This document shows positions 24,543 through 32,735 of a stretch of 64,000 nt of DNA, piece after piece. The stretch comes from an uncultured Eubacteriales bacterium (GTDB taxonomy: Bacteria; Bacillota; Clostridia; Christensenellales; CAG-138), in the NCBI GenBank assembly GCA_902768795.1, contig CACXMS010000007.1, forward strand, positions 1-64,000, in the 5' to 3' direction. Below the pieces are notes generated by a model. The model was not told where the DNA came from and made no database searches. It was given only the letters and a program-made list of their open reading frames with translations. The position numbers and the translations under genes were made by a program. Positions within the stretch are counted from its first letter, which is position 1; the number at the start of each line of letters is the position of its first letter.

Positions 24543-25040
24543 TTAATCGCGGTATTTATCCAGAATGCCCTTGATATCGGCAGGCGTAAGCCGACCGTAC
24601 ACGTCGTCATCGACCGTGAATACCGGCGCGAGGCCGCAGCAGCCGAGGCAACGCGTTGCTTCGAGGGTGAATTTTCCGTCGGGCGTGGTATGTCCGGCAT
24701 CAATCTTGAGTTGCTTTTCAAGCTCTGCCAGAATATCCGCAGAACCCTTGACGTAGCACGCTGTGCCGAGGCAAACGCGAATCAGATGTTCGCCCTTCGG
24801 TTCGAGGTTGAACCACGAATAGAAGGTCGAAACGCCGTAAACCTGCTCCAGCGAAATGCCGAGCCCCTCCGCGATCATCGTCTGAACTTCGATGGGCAGA
24901 TAGCCGTAAACGTCCTGTGCCTGCTGCAGCACGGGCATCAACGCGCCTTCCTGTCCCTTGTGCGCGGCAATGATCTCTTTCAGCTTTGCTTCCTGTTCTG
25001 GTGTGCCGCGGAACGGGATTTCCGTGATTTTGTTTTGCAT
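24543..25040 (-). CDS. hydC: NuoE-like [2Fe-2S] subunit of the hydrogenase (HydC/HndA)
   Basis: A 165-residue NuoE family protein. An N-terminal helical bundle is followed by a thioredoxin-like domain whose four Cys bind a [2Fe-2S] cluster (CLGTACYVKGS and TRCLGCCGLAP). GVSTFYSWFNLEPKGEH is typical of HydC/HndA. It is the first gene of the ten-gene operon, behind a good promoter and the ribosome-binding site AGGAGG. It completes the three-subunit hydrogenase together with the NuoF-like and catalytic subunits encoded at the other end of the operon. Confidence 0.95.
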   Translation of the reverse strand: MQNKITEIPFRGTPEQEAKLKEIIAAHKGQEGALMPVLQQAQDVYGYLPIEVQTMIAEGLGISLEQVYGVSTFYSWFNLEPKGEHLIRVCLGTACYVKGSADILAELEKQLKIDAGHTTPDGKFTLEATRCLGCCGLAPVFTVDDDVYGRLTPADIKGILDKYRD

Positions 25041-25131
25041 TGTATCCTCCTGTCAAAATGGGTGTCGTTCCCGTTTGTCCTGATAGTTCCCGTAAAATGC
25101 CTGCAAAAAATACAGACTTTTACGCATGCTC

Positions 25132-25160
25132 ATTTTACCATATCTTTTCGCAAAATTCAA
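25132..25160 (-). promoter_or_regulatory. Promoter of the hydrogenase operon
   Basis: Minus strand -35 TTGAAT and -10 TAAAAT with a 17-bp spacer. The leader before hydC is about 85 nt and contains two direct copies of ACGGGAAC, 19 bp apart (25067-25074 and 25086-25093 on the plus strand), possibly a regulator site. Confidence 0.6.
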
Positions 25161-25321
25161 CATTTCTTTTTGGATTTTCGTAAAGACTGCCATCCCCGTT
25201 ATTTTCCCTTGAAAACTGTATCAAATGAAATAAAAATCTTTTCTTTTGCACAAATTGTTTCTCTCGGGTGCGTTCGTCGTAACCGGCAAAAAAGCAGGGA
25301 CCGGCCAAAGGCTGTGACCAT

Positions 25322-25391
25322 CGTTTCGAAACGTGTGCTGACGCTGCCGGGGCGAGAGTTAAACGGTCGCCCGTGCTGCTGGCGGTTTAGC
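25322..25391 (+). other. Candidate structured region with pseudoknot potential
   Basis: The 466-bp stretch 25041-25506 has no convincing gene. Besides the hydrogenase promoter it holds a 12-bp palindrome CGTTTCGAAACG (25322-25333). It also holds a stem GGGCGA/TCGCCC (25350-25355 with 25367-25372) whose loop contains GTTAAAC (25358-25364). That loop can pair with GTTTAGC (25385-25391, one G-U), giving an H-type pseudoknot. It matches no RNA family that I recognise, and the strand is uncertain. Confidence 0.35.
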
Positions 25392-25506
25392 ATATCTCTT
25401 TGCGACAGTCCGCACAGTGGATGTTGCATTTTGACGCTATTTCTGTTATGTTGATAGAGTTATAAGGGATACAATTCTTTTCAGATGAGGCAAGGAGGGG
25501 AATGTC

Positions 25507-26424
25507 ATGTTTCTCGAATCGTTTTCCCTTCCCGGCCTTCTGACCGAAGAACGGCGCATCATTGAACCGCGTATCTCTGAAAACGGCGGATACATTGACA
25601 ATATCTACCCCTGCAAGATATTCAGCAAGAAGGGACTGTCAGAGGTTTTCTTTCGGAACATTACAATCTTTTACGGCGGAAACGGCTCCGGCAAAAGCAC
25701 GCTGCTGAACCTGATTGCCGGTAAGTTGGAGCTGAAGCGTCTCGCGCCGTTCAATTCGAGCGAGCTGTTCGATGCGTATCTCGGTTGTTGCGACTATACG
25801 CTCGGTTCCGACGACGAGGGGTTCCGATACCGCATTCCCAACGGAAGCAGCATCATCACCAGCGACGACATCTTCGATTACATGCTTGCCGTTCGTGTCA
25901 ACAATGCCGAAATCAGCGAGGCGATCGAAAAAGGGAAAGAAGAATACCAACGTGTCAAGTTCGGCGAAACAATCAAGCTGAACAGTATGGAAGGCTATGA
26001 GGACTTTCGGACGCAGGTGCAGACACGCCGAAAATCTCTTTCCAGAAGGAAATTCCTTCGGCAGCGATTGTGACAGGAGCTTGGATTAAACAGCAACGGC
26101 GAGACCGCGCTGAAATATTTCAATCTGAGACTGGAAAACGACACTTTGTACTGTCTGGATGAGCCGGAAAACAGTATGTCGCCGAAAATGCAGCTGGAGC
26201 TCAAGGCGATGCTGGAGCAAATGGCGCGGTACTGCGGATGTCAGTTCATCATAGCAACACACTCGCCGTTCCTTCTGGCATTGGAGGGCGCTCGGATTTA
26301 TGATCTGGATGCCGATCCGGTCGATATGAAGAAGTTGTGGGAGCTTGAAAACACAAAGCTGTATGCTTCCTTCTTCCGGAAGTATCGGGCGTTCTTTGAG
26401 AATGACGGTACGCAGGATAAATGA
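25507..26424 (+). pseudogene. AAA-type ATPase interrupted by one in-frame TGA
   Basis: The frame encodes a 305-residue P-loop ATPase apart from a TGA at 26071-26073. The first part (188 codons) has Walker A YGGNGSGKST (about 57-66). The second part continues in the same frame with SNGETALKYF and Walker B-like YCLDEPENSMSPKMQLELKAML. IIATHSPFLLAL and a C-terminal helical tail follow, as in RecF/OLD-like ATPases. Both halves are well preserved with no other lesion, so the nonsense change is recent or a sequence error. Start at ATG 25507 with ribosome-binding site AAGGAGGGG. The terminator at 26554-26596 follows. Role unknown. Confidence 0.8.
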
Positions 26425-26553
26425 TGTCGTACGATGCTCAACGAAGTTCGCAATGTGCCGGAATTGCTGAGTTTTTCTCAATGCAGCAGTCCCATCCCGC
26501 ATCTATTTCTTTCTGATGCTTCACCGCAAACAAACATCTTCATTGTGGCAGTT

Positions 26554-26596
26554 CAGGAGCCGACCGGAAGAATCCGATCGGCTCCTGTTTTATTGT
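26554..26596 (+). terminator. Terminator after the ATPase gene
   Basis: CAGGAGCCGA and TCGGCTCCTG form a 10-bp stem, extended inward, followed by TTTTATTGTTT. It lies between converging genes. Confidence 0.8.
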
Positions 26597-26600
26597 TTCG

Positions 26601-28394
26601 TTATTTCAAAATCATGCGAAGGATCGCCGCTGCGTCGCGGCCGTCCACTACGCCGTCCCTGTTCAGATCGGCGCGCCGGAACTGCTCATCCTTCAGTTCA
26701 ATCAATCCAAGCCAATGCTGCATGACAAGCTGCGCGTCCGCTGTCGTTACGCCGTTCACGCCGTCCACATCCCCTGCATTCGGATCGGGATCTGGGGATA
26801 CCGTGGGCTCCGGGGATTCTGTCGGTTCCGGGGAGGCCGTCGGTTCCGGGGTTTCTGTGGGTTCCGGGGAGGCCGTCGGTTCCGGGGTTTCTGTCGGTTC
26901 CGGGGAGGCCGTCGGTTCCGGGGTTTCTGTGGGTTCCGGGGAGGCCGTCGGTTCCGGGGTTTCCGTCGGCTCCGGGGACGCTGTGGACTCCGGCGATGCT
27001 GTCGGCTCCGGGGTTTCTGTCGGTTCCGGGGTTTCAGCTGCGGGCGTCGGCGTCGGATCGGGTTCAGGGCCGGTATAGGTGAAGCTGAAATCGGCCGTCG
27101 ACGGGATCACGTTTCCGGAAGCGTCGTACAGATCGGCGCCGGAATAATAAAACTTCAGAATATCGACGTAGGAATAACCCTGCCTGGCCATCACTCCGGC
27201 GCCGCGATGCGACAGACCGACGCGGTTTCCCTTGCTCTCGCCGAACACGAGCACCCATTTTTGCGCTTCGGTCCGTACAACGAAAGAGACGGTTCCCGAC
27301 GCGGAGACGCCGCCGCCGGATTTCAGTTCGCCCGGCGTAAACGATGCGGTTGCCTGACGGTACTCTCCCGCCTTTGTACGCACGTTCATCGTAATCGAAA
27401 TCTGCGTCTGCGGCGCAAGATCTTTGGGATAACGGCTTGTTCCGTTCGGGTTCGCAGGATCATACAGGCCGCTCATTGCGACAATACTCTCCACGGTATC
27501 GACGGATTCGCCGAGCGCGGCTTCGGCAAGGGAACGAAAATATGCGTACAGCTTGTCGGAAAGTGAGGACGGGTCCGCCCCGTTGACAGTCACCGTCACG
27601 TTTTTCGACGAGCCCATCAGATCAAACGGATCGTATCCGTAAGAATACACCGGATCGGTCGCTCCGCCCCAGTGGATCGTCGGGGTGATGATCTGGCCGC
27701 CGTTTGCCGTGGTGTAATACGTTTTTACGACCTTCCCGTTATACAGCAGCGTGTTCTCCCACACCGCGTCCACCGCGGCGATCGAATTGACGTCCTCCGC
27801 GACGTAGCCGTGATACAGCTGGGACTTCGCCGTATCATAAACGTCAAAGTCTTCTTTGGTTCGGGCAGCGACCTCGGCCAGAGCAAAGCATTTGGCACAG
27901 ATCGCTTCGACCTTCAACTGCTCCGCCGGAGAGCTGTCGCTCATTTCGCCGGAAACAACGCCGTACAGGTATTCGCGAATGCCGATGTCGTTGACGACGC
28001 AAAGCTTGCCGCCGTCGCTGTAGAAAATGAGATCGCCGAGATATGTCCGCAGTGTATTCTGTCCTGCGTTCATCAGCGTCAGATTCGCTTCGTCTTTATC
28101 CGCTTCAAGGCGCACAACGCGCACGGGATTTGTGCTTGCGGCGAGCATGCCTTTCCCGGAATGCGATACGGTGATCGTCCCGTTATTGATCGAAGCGGTC
28201 AAGGTTCCGTCCGTAAATTCCGTGTCGCCGACCGAATAGGTTCCCTTCACGGTGACGTCCACCTGTGCGGCGCCTTCCGTGCCGAGCAGAACACGAACGG
28301 TTGCCGGAGCTGTTTCCTCCGCTTCGGTATGCCGCAGCATCGGAAGCGCGGCGAGCATCAGCAGAGCCAGCGCCAGCGCGATCCGTTTTCTCAT
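26601..28394 (-). CDS. Secreted SpoIID/LytB-domain protein with PT-repeat linker and dockerin
   Basis: A 597-residue secreted protein. The signal peptide is at 1-25 (MRKRIALALALLMLAALPML). The SpoIID/LytB domain is at about 100-400, with YLYGVVSGEMSDSSPAEQLKVEAI and catalytic-region motifs TYYTTANGGQ and LSHRGAGVMA.QGYSY. A Pro/Thr/Glu/Ser linker (about 455-540) is built of near-identical 12-residue units such as TPEPTASPEPTE. The C-terminal type I dockerin pair is GDVDGVNGVTTADAQLVMQ and ADLNRDGVVDGRDAAAILRMI. SpoIID is a lytic transglycosylase acting on stem-less glycan. A dockerin on it is unusual. The start at 28394 has GAGAGGAGGG before it. Confidence 0.85.
   Translation of the reverse strand: MRKRIALALALLMLAALPMLRHTEAEETAPATVRVLLGTEGAAQVDVTVKGTYSVGDTEFTDGTLTASINNGTITVSHSGKGMLAASTNPVRVVRLEADKDEANLTLMNAGQNTLRTYLGDLIFYSDGGKLCVVNDIGIREYLYGVVSGEMSDSSPAEQLKVEAICAKCFALAEVAARTKEDFDVYDTAKSQLYHGYVAEDVNSIAAVDAVWENTLLYNGKVVKTYYTTANGGQIITPTIHWGGATDPVYSYGYDPFDLMGSSKNVTVTVNGADPSSLSDKLYAYFRSLAEAALGESVDTVESIVAMSGLYDPANPNGTSRYPKDLAPQTQISITMNVRTKAGEYRQATASFTPGELKSGGGVSASGTVSFVVRTEAQKWVLVFGESKGNRVGLSHRGAGVMARQGYSYVDILKFYYSGADLYDASGNVIPSTADFSFTYTGPEPDPTPTPAAETPEPTETPEPTASPESTASPEPTETPEPTASPEPTETPEPTASPEPTETPEPTASPEPTETPEPTASPEPTESPEPTVSPDPDPNAGDVDGVNGVTTADAQLVMQHWLGLIELKDEQFRRADLNRDGVVDGRDAAAILRMILK
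26775..27056 (-). repeat. 36-bp coding tandem repeat (PT-rich linker)
   Basis: About four to seven near-identical 36-bp units within the SpoIID-dockerin gene, each encoding TPEPTASPEPTE or a one-residue variant. Their near-identity suggests recent slippage or unequal recombination, and copy number may vary between strains. Confidence 0.8.
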
Positions 28395-28541
28395 CAGCGT
28401 ACCCTCCTCTCGGTAAATCTGCCCCATTTATACCATATTTCAATTCGGTTGGAAAGACCCTGCGTCGTTTTTTGCGAAAAATATCACAACTTTGCCGCAA
28501 ATGCGGATTCTGTTTGCCAAAATCCGGAAAAGCGGAGGTGC

Positions 28542-30149
28542 TTACAGTTCCTTTCGGAACCGGCGCATGATCGCTTCAGCAGCGTTCCAGCCGTCGACGG
28601 CCGCGCTGACAATGCCGCCCGCATACCCTGCGCCCTCGCCGACCGGATACAGATTGGCACAGGAAACCGATTGCCGATCCGTTCCGCGCAGGATCCGCAG
28701 CGGCGACGACGTGCGGCTTTCCACCGCCGTTAAAACCGCATCCGGGAGGTCGTACCCCTTCAGCTGCGCGCCGAACGACAGCAAGCCGTCCTGCACGCCC
28801 TGCGCCGCAAACGCCGGAAGGCAATCCCAGAGATTCGCACCCTCCACCGCCGGGCGATACGTCGGACGAACGCTTTGAAACCGCGTCGTTTTCCGATGCT
28901 CCAGAAAATCCGCAACGCGGCACGCGGGAGCGAGTCCTCCGCCCAGGCGGAACGCATCGGTCTCCAGACGTTCCTGGAAGCGAAGGCCCGCCAAAGGATC
29001 GGTTCCGAAATCCTCCGGACCGACCTGCACAACCACCGCCGCGTTTGCGTTTTCGCCGTCACGCGCATAATCGCTCATCCCGTTGACAACGATCTGCTCC
29101 GCCCCGCTTGCGCTTGCAACGACGCGGCCGCCGGGACACATGCAGAAGGTATAAACGCCGCGGTCGCCGCTTTTTCCGGTCAAACGGTATTCAGCTGCGC
29201 CGAGCCGCGGATGCGACGCGAATTCACCGTATTGGCTTCGGTCGATCAACGTTTGCGGATGCTCGGCGCGCACGCCGACCGCAAACGCCTTCGGCGCCAT
29301 TGCGATCCCCGCGTCAAACAGCATGCGAACCGTATCCCGCGCGCCCTGCCCGATTGCGAGCACCATGGAGGCGCAGGGAACGGTCTCGGTTCTCCCGTTT
29401 TGCGAAACAACGATGGAGCGCAGCACCCCGTTCGCCATCCGGATCTCTTTCAGCTTGGTTGAGAACCGGACCTCGCCGCCGAGCGAAACGATCTCCTCCC
29501 GCATGGCGCGGACGACCGTCCTCAACCGGTCGGTCCCGATATGCGGTTTGGCAAGATACGCGATCTCCTCCGGCGCGCCGCACGCGACAAACTGCCGCAA
29601 AACGCCGTCAATCTTTTCATCCTTGATCCGCGTCGTCAGCTTACCGTCCGAAAATGTGCCGGCGCCGCCCTCGCCGAACGCAACATTGCTTTCCCCGTCG
29701 AGCGGCCCGCCTGTCCAGTATGTCTCAACATCCCGCACACGCTCGTCGATCGGCCGGCCGCGCTCGATCACCAGCGGACGGTACCCGTTCATGGCAAGCT
29801 GCCACGCGGCAAACAGTCCGCCCGGGCCGAGGCCGACCACGACAATACGCCCGTTCTGCGGTTCGCTGCCGAAAGCAAACGGTTCCTGTTTGGCTTTTTG
29901 AACCGGTTCGGCATCAAGTTTTTTATCATGCAGCAATCTTTTGGCCAGGCGCGCATCCAGCGTGACCTCTGCGTGAATCACGAAACAGATATCGTGCTTT
30001 TTCCGCGCGTCAAGCGCCTGCCGCACAATGCGAAGCCGCATCGGAACGTCCGCGGGAATATCCCATCTTTTCCGGCAGACCGAAAGGAACGCCTCCTCCG
30101 AGGCGTCCAGTTCGCGGCGTATATTCCGGATTAAAACGGTTTGTTCCAT
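28542..30149 (-). CDS. FAD-dependent oxidoreductase, COG2509 type
   Basis: A 535-residue flavoprotein. A short N-terminal domain (about 1-95) precedes a Rossmann FAD-binding motif VVVGLGPGGLFAAWQLA (about 102-118). The conserved family block is GGPLDGESNVAFGEGGAGTFSDGKLTTRIKD, followed by HIGTDRLRTVV, TFCMCPGGRVVASASG and the C-terminal FAD loop NLYPVGEGAGYAGGIVSAAVDG. The family is a widespread, largely uncharacterised set of FAD-dependent dehydrogenases in anaerobes. The substrate is unknown. It starts 3 bp after the cdaR stop, so it is transcribed with the cyclic di-AMP genes, as in several Clostridia. Confidence 0.88.
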   Translation of the reverse strand: MEQTVLIRNIRRELDASEEAFLSVCRKRWDIPADVPMRLRIVRQALDARKKHDICFVIHAEVTLDARLAKRLLHDKKLDAEPVQKAKQEPFAFGSEPQNGRIVVVGLGPGGLFAAWQLAMNGYRPLVIERGRPIDERVRDVETYWTGGPLDGESNVAFGEGGAGTFSDGKLTTRIKDEKIDGVLRQFVACGAPEEIAYLAKPHIGTDRLRTVVRAMREEIVSLGGEVRFSTKLKEIRMANGVLRSIVVSQNGRTETVPCASMVLAIGQGARDTVRMLFDAGIAMAPKAFAVGVRAEHPQTLIDRSQYGEFASHPRLGAAEYRLTGKSGDRGVYTFCMCPGGRVVASASGAEQIVVNGMSDYARDGENANAAVVVQVGPEDFGTDPLAGLRFQERLETDAFRLGGGLAPACRVADFLEHRKTTRFQSVRPTYRPAVEGANLWDCLPAFAAQGVQDGLLSFGAQLKGYDLPDAVLTAVESRTSSPLRILRGTDRQSVSCANLYPVGEGAGYAGGIVSAAVDGWNAAEAIMRRFRKEL

Positions 30150-30152
30150 GGT

Positions 30153-31478
30153 TTATTCCGCGCTCTTTTCCAGGAGCGTTACCGTGATCGACGGCTGTAC
30201 AAGCTCAGCCGCGATGCCTTCCGCGTGGGTATCGACCGAGATCTGCAGCGGAATCGTGTGCGTACCCGCCCCATATCCGGTCAGCTCGGCCGTAACCGTC
30301 AAATTGGCCGTCGTAAACGCGTCCAGCTTCTTCACGGTTCCTTTGGCGGAAACGGCGGCTTCCGTCGGGAAATCTTCGCCGCGCAGCAGGCTGCTGTCAA
30401 GTCCCTTAACGACGATCGGAACGGAAAGCGTACGTGTTTCGATCCGTTCGCTGACCGTCAGCGTCACCGTCACGGAATCGGTATCGCCGCTGCCGGTTGT
30501 TATTCCCTCGGGCAATACCAGCTGTGCCGTGACCGTTTCGCCGGTCATGCCGGGCAGAGCGCTGATCGGTTCCGTCACAATCGTGTCGATCGCATCCAGC
30601 GCGGCGCGGTCCCCGTAAAGGGTAATATATCTGCGGGAAAGCGTGTAAGTGTACTCATACCCGTCCGGCACGGCAATTTCCGGTTCGATCGTAGCTTCCC
30701 GGTACGCGCGGATCGTGATCGGAACATCGAGCGTATAGGAATCTCCGGAATCGTCGTAGACATTTTCAACCGGATTGTTGCTGCTGTCTAAGAACTGGAT
30801 CGAATAAACGCCGCTGTATTCACCGGCCAGCGCTTCGAGATCGGCCCGTGGGAACGCGGACAAATCGATCGACACAACGCCTTTGGCGATCCGGTCAACC
30901 TGCGACTGCATGCCGGACACCGTGACCGTCAGCCGATCCGGCGTGCTTACGCGGAATCCGGCAGGCAAAGCCCCGGTGTATTCCACCGAAACGGGGATTC
31001 CCGTGCGCGTCGAAACGCGCGCGATCTCAACGCTTACGGTGCTGTTCTCGACCGAAGTGATCGTGCCGTAGCCGGAACGGATCGAAGCCGAAACGGTCAG
31101 CGGAACGATCTTGCTCATTTCATCGTCGGAAAGCGTCAGCGCACGGTCGGACAGATCGACCGAACAGGTAATGCGGGACGCATCGAGCTCACTGTGTTTG
31201 CCGATCACGCACTGCACGGTAACATCCGTCGTTCCGAGTTCCCGTGAAACGAGCGTCAAACCTCGTTCCGTCAAGGTGCTTTCACCGGTCATTGTGATTT
31301 CAACATCGCGAACGACCTTCGGATACTCGGGGTTTTCAATCGTCAGAACATACCCCCAAAGCATGATCGCAAACAGCAGGGAGATGATCTTCAGCGGAAT
31401 GTTTTTCGTGAAGAAATCCTTGAAAAACGAACCGACGCGCTGCAGAATGCGCTTTTTGCTGGCAGTTTTATTCGGCAT
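30153..31478 (-). CDS. cdaR: CdaR/YbbR-domain regulator of the diadenylate cyclase
   Basis: This 441-residue protein has a short basic cytoplasmic start, one membrane helix (about 27-45, IISLLFAIMLWGYVLT) and then four YbbR-type beta-rich repeats in the extracytoplasmic part. An example is SVEYTGALPAGFRVSTPDRLTVTVSG and its counterparts. CdaR binds and modulates CdaA, the membrane diadenylate cyclase encoded just upstream. The ATG at 31478 is favoured because AGGAGGGTGCGCGCC precedes it. It overlaps the cdaA stop by 11 bp. The usual third gene glmM is not here. Confidence 0.9.
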   Translation of the reverse strand: MPNKTASKKRILQRVGSFFKDFFTKNIPLKIISLLFAIMLWGYVLTIENPEYPKVVRDVEITMTGESTLTERGLTLVSRELGTTDVTVQCVIGKHSELDASRITCSVDLSDRALTLSDDEMSKIVPLTVSASIRSGYGTITSVENSTVSVEIARVSTRTGIPVSVEYTGALPAGFRVSTPDRLTVTVSGMQSQVDRIAKGVVSIDLSAFPRADLEALAGEYSGVYSIQFLDSSNNPVENVYDDSGDSYTLDVPITIRAYREATIEPEIAVPDGYEYTYTLSRRYITLYGDRAALDAIDTIVTEPISALPGMTGETVTAQLVLPEGITTGSGDTDSVTVTLTVSERIETRTLSVPIVVKGLDSSLLRGEDFPTEAAVSAKGTVKKLDAFTTANLTVTAELTGYGAGTHTIPLQISVDTHAEGIAAELVQPSITVTLLEKSAE

Positions 31479-32334
31479 GGCGCGCACCCTCCTTTCTCAT
31501 CAGACGGCTCCACGGCATTACGGTCGTGCCGGACGCCAAAAGCCCCGTCAACAGATCGTGTACCGCCTTTTCATCCAGATAGCGGATCAGCTTTCCCTCC
31601 CTTGCGACCGATATCGCGCCGGTTTCCTCGGAAACGACCAGAACGATGCAGTCCGACGCGGCCGAGCAGCCGATCGCGGCGCGATGGCGCGTACCGAGTT
31701 CGCGAGCCACCTTCGGATCGTCCGAAAGCGGAAGCAGACAGGCCGCCGCGACGATCGTCGTTCCGCGGATCACGGCGGCGCCGTCATGCAGCGGTGTTTT
31801 CGGCTCAAAGATGTTTTCGATCAAGGCGCCCGAAAGCGCGGCGTCGAGCCGCGTTCCCGTTGCCGCGATATCCTCAAGGCCGGTCTTCTGCTCGAAAACG
31901 AGAAGCGCGCCGACGCGCCTGCGGGAAAGCCGCAGCAGCGTATGGGTCAGATCCTGAACAACGGCCTGCCGTTCCACGTCGTCCGCAAGGATCTTTCGGC
32001 CGAGCCGCTTGGTTCCGCTGCCGAGCCGTTCGAGCATGCGTCTCAGTTCCGGCGTGAACAGAATGAACAGAATCACAAAAACGGTACCGCTTGCCAGTAT
32101 GCCGTCGAGCACCCAGGAGATCGTGTTCAGGCCGAACGCCCGTCCGAGAATCGACATCAGGAACAGAAGCCCGACGCCCTTCAAAACCTCGTTGGCGCGC
32201 GTGCCCTTCGTATAACTGAGCAGTTTATACACAAGGAATGCGATGATCAGCACGTCGAAAATGACGCTCGCCAATCCGCTCGGCTGCTTCAGAACGTTGA
32301 ATATGGTTCGCAAAATCTCACGAAAATCCGTCAT
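31468..32334 (-). CDS. cdaA: Diadenylate cyclase CdaA
   Basis: A 288-residue CdaA with three N-terminal membrane helices (about 15-85) and a cytoplasmic DAC domain. The DAC active-site motifs are present: DGA in LHDGAAVI (about 182) and RHR in GTRHRAAIG (about 216). The enzyme condenses two ATP into cyclic di-AMP, which controls potassium and osmolyte transport and cell-wall balance in Gram-positive bacteria. It is followed by cdaR with overlapping reading frames. Confidence 0.96.
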   Translation of the reverse strand: MTDFREILRTIFNVLKQPSGLASVIFDVLIIAFLVYKLLSYTKGTRANEVLKGVGLLFLMSILGRAFGLNTISWVLDGILASGTVFVILFILFTPELRRMLERLGSGTKRLGRKILADDVERQAVVQDLTHTLLRLSRRRVGALLVFEQKTGLEDIAATGTRLDAALSGALIENIFEPKTPLHDGAAVIRGTTIVAAACLLPLSDDPKVARELGTRHRAAIGCSAASDCIVLVVSEETGAISVAREGKLIRYLDEKAVHDLLTGLLASGTTVMPWSRLMRKEGARHAE

Positions 32335-32452
32335 TCAGGTTGCCTCATTTCCAAATTCATTTGCGTCCTTTCATGGTACCCCATGAAGTTGAAAAAGTTG
32401 TCACGCGAGTTTGAACTCTTTTCGAACAAACTGTAACGTTTTCTCCCCGCCG

Positions 32453-32725
32453 TTATTCCTCATCCGGCTTCTCACGGTACAAAACGAATTTCCGTCCGAT
32501 GCACTGTATGACCTCCGCCTGCAGTTTTTCGGCAAGAAGCCCCGCTGCCTCGCGTGCGGAAAGGTCGCTTGTTTCAAGCACGGAAAGCTTGATCAGCTCC
32601 CGTTTTTTCAGCGCCGCGTCGACGCCTTCGATCAGCGCATCGGATAAATTGTCCTTTCCGATCTGAAAGATGGCCGGCAGCGTGTTTGCCTGTTTGCGCC
32701 ATTCGGCGCGCTCTTTTCCCGTCAT
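32453..32725 (-). CDS. yhbY: YhbY-type (CRM domain) RNA-binding protein
   Basis: A 90-residue CRM-domain protein. Characteristic parts are RKQANTLPAIFQIGKDNLSDALIEGVDAALKKRELIKLSVL and the C-terminal QAEVIQCIGRKFVLYRE with the GxxG-like loop. YhbY associates with pre-50S ribosomal subunits and assists their maturation. It follows obg by 10 bp, and Obg is likewise a 50S assembly GTPase, so the two form a small ribosome-assembly unit. It is the last gene of the trxB-nth-obg-yhbY run. Confidence 0.93.
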   Translation of the reverse strand: MTGKERAEWRKQANTLPAIFQIGKDNLSDALIEGVDAALKKRELIKLSVLETSDLSAREAAGLLAEKLQAEVIQCIGRKFVLYREKPDEE

Positions 32726-32735
32726 TGTTCCTCTC

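Noticed and set aside
25199-25429. 76-codon minus-strand frame upstream of the hydrogenase operon
   Set aside because: No ribosome-binding site and unnatural composition. It overlaps the palindrome and the proposed pseudoknot.
25451-25475. TTGATA/TACAAT as promoter of the AAA ATPase gene
   Set aside because: The spacer is only 13 bp, too short for a normal sigma-A promoter, so it was not listed.
26071-26073. TGA in the AAA ATPase as a selenocysteine codon
   Set aside because: The position is not a known Cys/Sec site of this ATPase type and I see no SECIS-like hairpin directly after it. A nonsense change is simpler.
26775-27056. Regular repeats considered as a CRISPR array
   Set aside because: The units are contiguous without spacers and lie in frame in a coding linker. 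No cas gene is in the window.
26434-27078. Plus-strand frame rich in Gly/Ser/Val repeats
   Set aside because: It is the antisense reading of the Pro/Thr linker repeats in the SpoIID-dockerin gene.
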